Part shown: one piece after another, positions 62,646 to 64,000 of the stretch
Position numbering within the stretch: position 1 is the first letter of the stretch
Layout of the letters: every line of letters starts with the position of its first letter
DNA from: Aurifilum marmelostoma
Lineage: Eukaryota > Ascomycota > Sordariomycetes > Diaporthales > Cryphonectriaceae
DNA: 64,000 nucleotides
Assembly (NCBI GenBank): GCA_027559495.1
Contig: JAMXSV010000015.1
Span: 744,001-808,000 of the forward strand
Direction: 5' to 3'
Position numbers and translations under genes: made by a program
Notes under the pieces: generated by a model
Told to the model about the DNA's origin: nothing
Databases searched by the model: none
What the model saw: only the letters and a program-made list of their open reading frames with translations

Positions 62646-64000
62646 CTAGTCACTTCCCGTCGCCTCATCCCAGTCCACCCACCTCCGGATAGCCTCATCG
62701 ACCCTCAGGACACCATTCTGGGTAGCATCCACCTCGAACCACTCCTTGTGCATCTTCCCACATGCCTCACAGGCACCGGTGCCACGATCTGACAGCCTCA
62801 TGCCCAGGCCCGCCAGCTCCAGGTGAATGAGACGCTCCACCTTGTGACTGTGTGGCATCTTGCGTGGTTCGACGCCAGAGCCTGTTTGGATGTAGGGGTA
62901 AAAACGGACCAACGAGAGATCATAACCGCACTGGCGCTTCCACTCCGTCATCCTGCGCATAACGTTGTTCGCCCGGCCGATCTTGAGCAGCATTGTCTTG
63001 TTGTCGTCGCCGCTGCTAAGCTCCCTACTGCGTGTTGTCGTCGGGCTTTTCGTGCCGACGCTGTTGGCGGCGTTGGCGAAGAGCTTGAGCACATCGCTGG
63101 GGTTGCGCTCCAAGCCGTTGCGAGGCCTGGTGCTGGGCGGCTCGAGGGCGCGCTCGGTGGGCTCGAGGATGGATCGAGCACTGACCACAGACGGGGCGTG
63201 GGTTTGTGATTGAGGGGTCAACCAGAAAATATAGATGTAGCCCTCTTCGTCCCCCTTGGAAACAGGCTTAGCCAGCTCTTTCATAAGTTTGTGTGCGGTA
63301 TCGGGTGAGGCGTCGCTTGGAATAAGGGAGAGATACTGCGAGGTCTCGTAATTGGACGACGGTGTCTGGCTGGAGATACTAGGGCGATGAGACCCGCTCG
63401 GTAGTTGGAGGTTGTTATTCGAGGACGGCGGCTGGCTCGGTCGGCCTGAGGCCGACGGGTTGGGAACCTGCTGCATCGGGGTGGGATGTGGCCTCGGGGG
63501 CGCCGTCGGGTCGTCGAAGTAGACAGGGATGCGGAAACAGCAGAAAGACCACTCCTTCAACTTCTTACCAGGCCGTGAGTACGACCCGTTGGTGTTTGTC
63601 TGCTGAAGTCCTCCGCCATTATTGTAACTGGAGTTCCCAGTAGGCTTTTGAGGGCGTGACGGCTTTCCAGAGGTCTGCAGCAAGCCCAGCCGGCCTGTCA
63701 GAGAGTCGATGCTGGTACGTCCCCCGAGGATAGGCTGGTTGGACGCCTGAGGACCCGGGCTTGGGCTGGTGGAGGCAGCAGCCTGATCCTTGTGCTGCCA
63801 GCAGTACTGATCAGGGTCGCTAGGGTCGTCGACGACAAGCCCCTTCTTTCTCGACTTTTTGGGCTTGGGCTTGGGCTTGAGTTCGGGGGAGCCAGAAATG
63901 AGCGGGCGCCGGCAAGGCCGCCCGCTACCGGTGACGCCTCGACATGTCGTCTCTGGGTTTAGAGAGTCGGTCCTCTTGACCAGAGACTCTGGGGTGCCGG
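62646..64000 (-). CDS. T5orf172/DUF1766 (MUG113-like) domain protein, partial
   Basis: The frame is open to the right edge, so the N-terminus lies outside the window. On the minus strand the first visible part has CRGVTGSGRPCRRPL followed by KPKPKPKKSRKK and YCWQHKDQ, a Cys/His block likely to bind zinc. A long Ser/Pro/Asn-rich linker follows. Then comes the T5orf172 domain: GYIYIFWLT, a low-complexity insert, and MLLKIGRANNVMRRMTEWKRQCGYD, with VERLIHLELAGLGMR and CEACGKMHKEWFEVD. This is a GIY-YIG-related nuclease-like fold also found in phage proteins; fungal members (S. pombe Mug113 type) are of unknown function, some induced in meiosis. Nuclease activity is not shown. Confidence 0.85.
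   Translation of the reverse strand, partial: GTPESLVKRTDSLNPETTCRGVTGSGRPCRRPLISGSPELKPKPKPKKSRKKGLVVDDPSDPDQYCWQHKDQAAASTSPSPGPQASNQPILGGRTSIDSLTGRLGLLQTSGKPSRPQKPTGNSSYNNGGGLQQTNTNGSYSRPGKKLKEWSFCCFRIPVYFDDPTAPPRPHPTPMQQVPNPSASGRPSQPPSSNNNLQLPSGSHRPSISSQTPSSNYETSQYLSLIPSDASPDTAHKLMKELAKPVSKGDEEGYIYIFWLTPQSQTHAPSVVSARSILEPTERALEPPSTRPRNGLERNPSDVLKLFANAANSVGTKSPTTTRSRELSSGDDNKTMLLKIGRANNVMRRMTEWKRQCGYDLSLVRFYPYIQTGSGVEPRKMPHSHKVERLIHLELAGLGMRLSDRGTGACEACGKMHKEWFEVDATQNGVLRVDEAIRRWVDWDEATGSD

Overview
The window is nuclear DNA of a filamentous ascomycete, most likely a Sordariomycete. Genes are interrupted by 50-110 nt introns with GT..AG ends and CTRAC-type branch sites. The gene set is typical of Pezizomycotina: a cerato-platanin, two P450s, a secreted GH5 hydrolase, a sugar-regulator-type Zn2Cys6 factor, a KAR3-type kinesin, and a FHIP protein of the dynein adaptor complex. 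I see no transposon, AT-rich block, rRNA or tRNA gene.

Layout. 0-9 kb is housekeeping. It holds the end of an unknown gene, then a probable mitochondrial protein of unknown function divergent from mitochondrial ClpP, then ILV3 (branched-chain amino acids, with a Gcn4/CPC1-type site upstream) convergent with a LOA1/VPS66-like acyltransferase. 9.9-13.7 kb is a kinesin-14. At 14.6-14.8 kb on the minus strand lies a U6 snRNA gene that is itself split by a 64-nt spliceosomal-type intron. 15-25 kb carries a conserved unknown protein, a P450, a GNAT-like protein, an NTF2-like protein and a stand-alone thioesterase. 26-30 kb encodes a cerato-platanin, an acyl-thioesterase-like hydrolase and an RNase T2. 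30.3-36.3 kb is about 6 kb without a convincing gene, ending at the Zn2Cys6 regulator (36.3-38.7 kb). 40-44 kb has a glutathionyl-hydroquinone-reductase-type GST convergent with a class 3 lipase. 45.5-46.3 kb has a MYND zinc-finger gene with an in-frame TAG inside the finger. 47-51.7 kb has FHIP and a small coiled-coil protein. 52.5-54.3 kb is a second P450. 55-61 kb carries a membrane protein, a lipid-droplet-type hydrolase and a GH5 glycosidase. A T5orf172/DUF1766 gene runs off the right edge.

Most exon structures were worked out by hand from splice signals, reading phase and family motifs, and several differ from the raw open reading frames. The most interesting items are the U6 gene and the MYND gene. 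The U6 intron falls inside the ACAGAGA box and carries a near-perfect Pol III B-box. In the MYND gene a single UAG breaks an otherwise exactly spaced C6HC finger, and this UAG can be drawn in a hairpin loop with U at -1, the context expected for sexual-stage A-to-I editing in Sordariomycetes.
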